The notes under the pieces are model-generated. The model ran no database searches, was not told the origin of the DNA, and saw only the letters and a list, made by a program, of their open reading frames with translations. A DNA stretch of 13,386 nucleotides from Ilumatobacteraceae bacterium (GTDB taxonomy: Bacteria; Actinomycetota; Acidimicrobiia; Acidimicrobiales; Ilumatobacteraceae): positions 1-13,386 of the forward strand of contig JAODBQ010000329.1 of assembly GCA_025464045.1 (NCBI GenBank), in the 5' to 3' direction. This document shows, in pieces, positions 13,165 through 13,386 of this stretch. The position numbers and the translations under genes were made by a program. Positions within the stretch are counted from its first letter, which is position 1; every line of letters starts with the position of its first letter.

Positions 13165-13170
13165 ACGGTA
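13165..13170 (-). promoter_or_regulatory. -10 element TACCGT, 6 bases before cupin ATG
   Basis: TACCGT, six bases (CGGGCG), then ATG on the minus strand, with no Shine-Dalgarno. It decides the start at 13158 over the earlier in-frame codon at 13185. Confidence 0.5.
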
Positions 13171-13275
13171 GCAACGCCGGGCCACCCCGAACGTCGCTCG
13201 ACCCCTGCTCCGCCGTGTCTCGGCCGCGCCCGCGGCGCGTCACTCAGCCCGTGCCTGCCCATCCCGCCGCTGCTC

Positions 13276-13375
13276 GTCCGAGTCGGAAGGCCACAGTCCG
13301 AGTCGGAACGTCGTGCTCGGAGTCGTTGGAGCGGGCGCGAGTCGTTGGGTGGGTTTGTCTCGGCGGAGCGACTCG
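13276..13375. repeat. 20-bp-periodic AGTCG repeats at the right edge
   Basis: AGTCGGAA occurs at 13281 and 13301 within the longer copies GTCCGAGTCGGAA (13276-13288 and 13296-13308). AGTCGTTGG occurs at 13321-13329 and 13340-13348. Starts are 20, 20 and 19 bases apart, about two helical turns. An inverted copy, CGACTCG, lies at 13369-13375. No gene is visible in 13186-13386, and the adjoining gene is outside the window. It looks like a multi-site operator, but a decayed repeat is possible. Confidence 0.6.
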
Positions 13376-13386
13376 GGCCGCACGGT

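Noticed and set aside
12078..13262. Long minus-strand frame across the rhodanese, small gene and cupin
   Set aside because: It is antisense to the rhodanese with its active-site Cys and out of frame with the cupin; Arg/Ser-rich shadow.

Overview
The window reads as chromosomal DNA of a high-GC actinobacterium. Codon third positions are almost all G or C, there are GTG starts, Shine-Dalgarno sequences are scarce, and the genes include an HxlR-SCP2 regulator and a mycobacterial FadA5-like thiolase. An Acidimicrobiia (Ilumatobacter-like) source is a guess from overall feel and was not tested. No rRNA, tRNA, CRISPR array, phage or insertion-sequence gene was seen.

Layout. 1-53 is the last helix of a membrane protein read rightwards. 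141-407 (-) is a small membrane-anchored CxxC protein. 477-1646 (-) is a thiolase preceded by a MarR regulator at 1826-2266 (-). 2416-8256 (-) is a run of four same-strand genes: PhzF-like protein, class-III aminotransferase, FAD-dependent ferredoxin-reductase-like enzyme and Lon protease, with gaps of 29, 27 and 46 bases; a strong hairpin terminator ends the run just after lon. 8280-9065 (+) is a SpoU/TrmH-type RNA methyltransferase. It is divergent from phzF across only 23 bases and is closed by a 14-bp hairpin shared with the convergent gene. 9187-10803 (-) is a secreted protein with a TTAAP/TTATP linker. 10804-11246 has no confirmed gene but holds four consecutive inverted repeats and a possible gene remnant. 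11247-12029 (-) is an HxlR regulator fused to an SCP2-like domain, divergent from a single-domain rhodanese (12188-12562, +) across an intergenic with 12-bp repeats. A small frame-disrupted gene (12582-12863, +) runs into a convergent cupin gene (12802-13158, -). The right edge carries a 20-bp-periodic repeat.

How it works together. The genes look like housekeeping and central or lipid metabolism (thiolase, aminotransferase, redox enzyme, protein quality control, RNA modification) plus regulators; no single pathway links them. The most consistent signal is a TANNNT hexamer placed exactly 6 bases before the start codon of six genes, with close variants before three more. This suggests leaderless transcripts with their own promoters, even inside the apparent phzF-to-lon operon. 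I found no convincing defence or mobile system. The items most worth a second look are the leaderless promoter pattern, the fused divergent trmH/phzF promoter, the two repeat arrays near 12.1 kb and 13.3 kb, the structured region near 10.9 kb, and the doubly frameshifted small gene.
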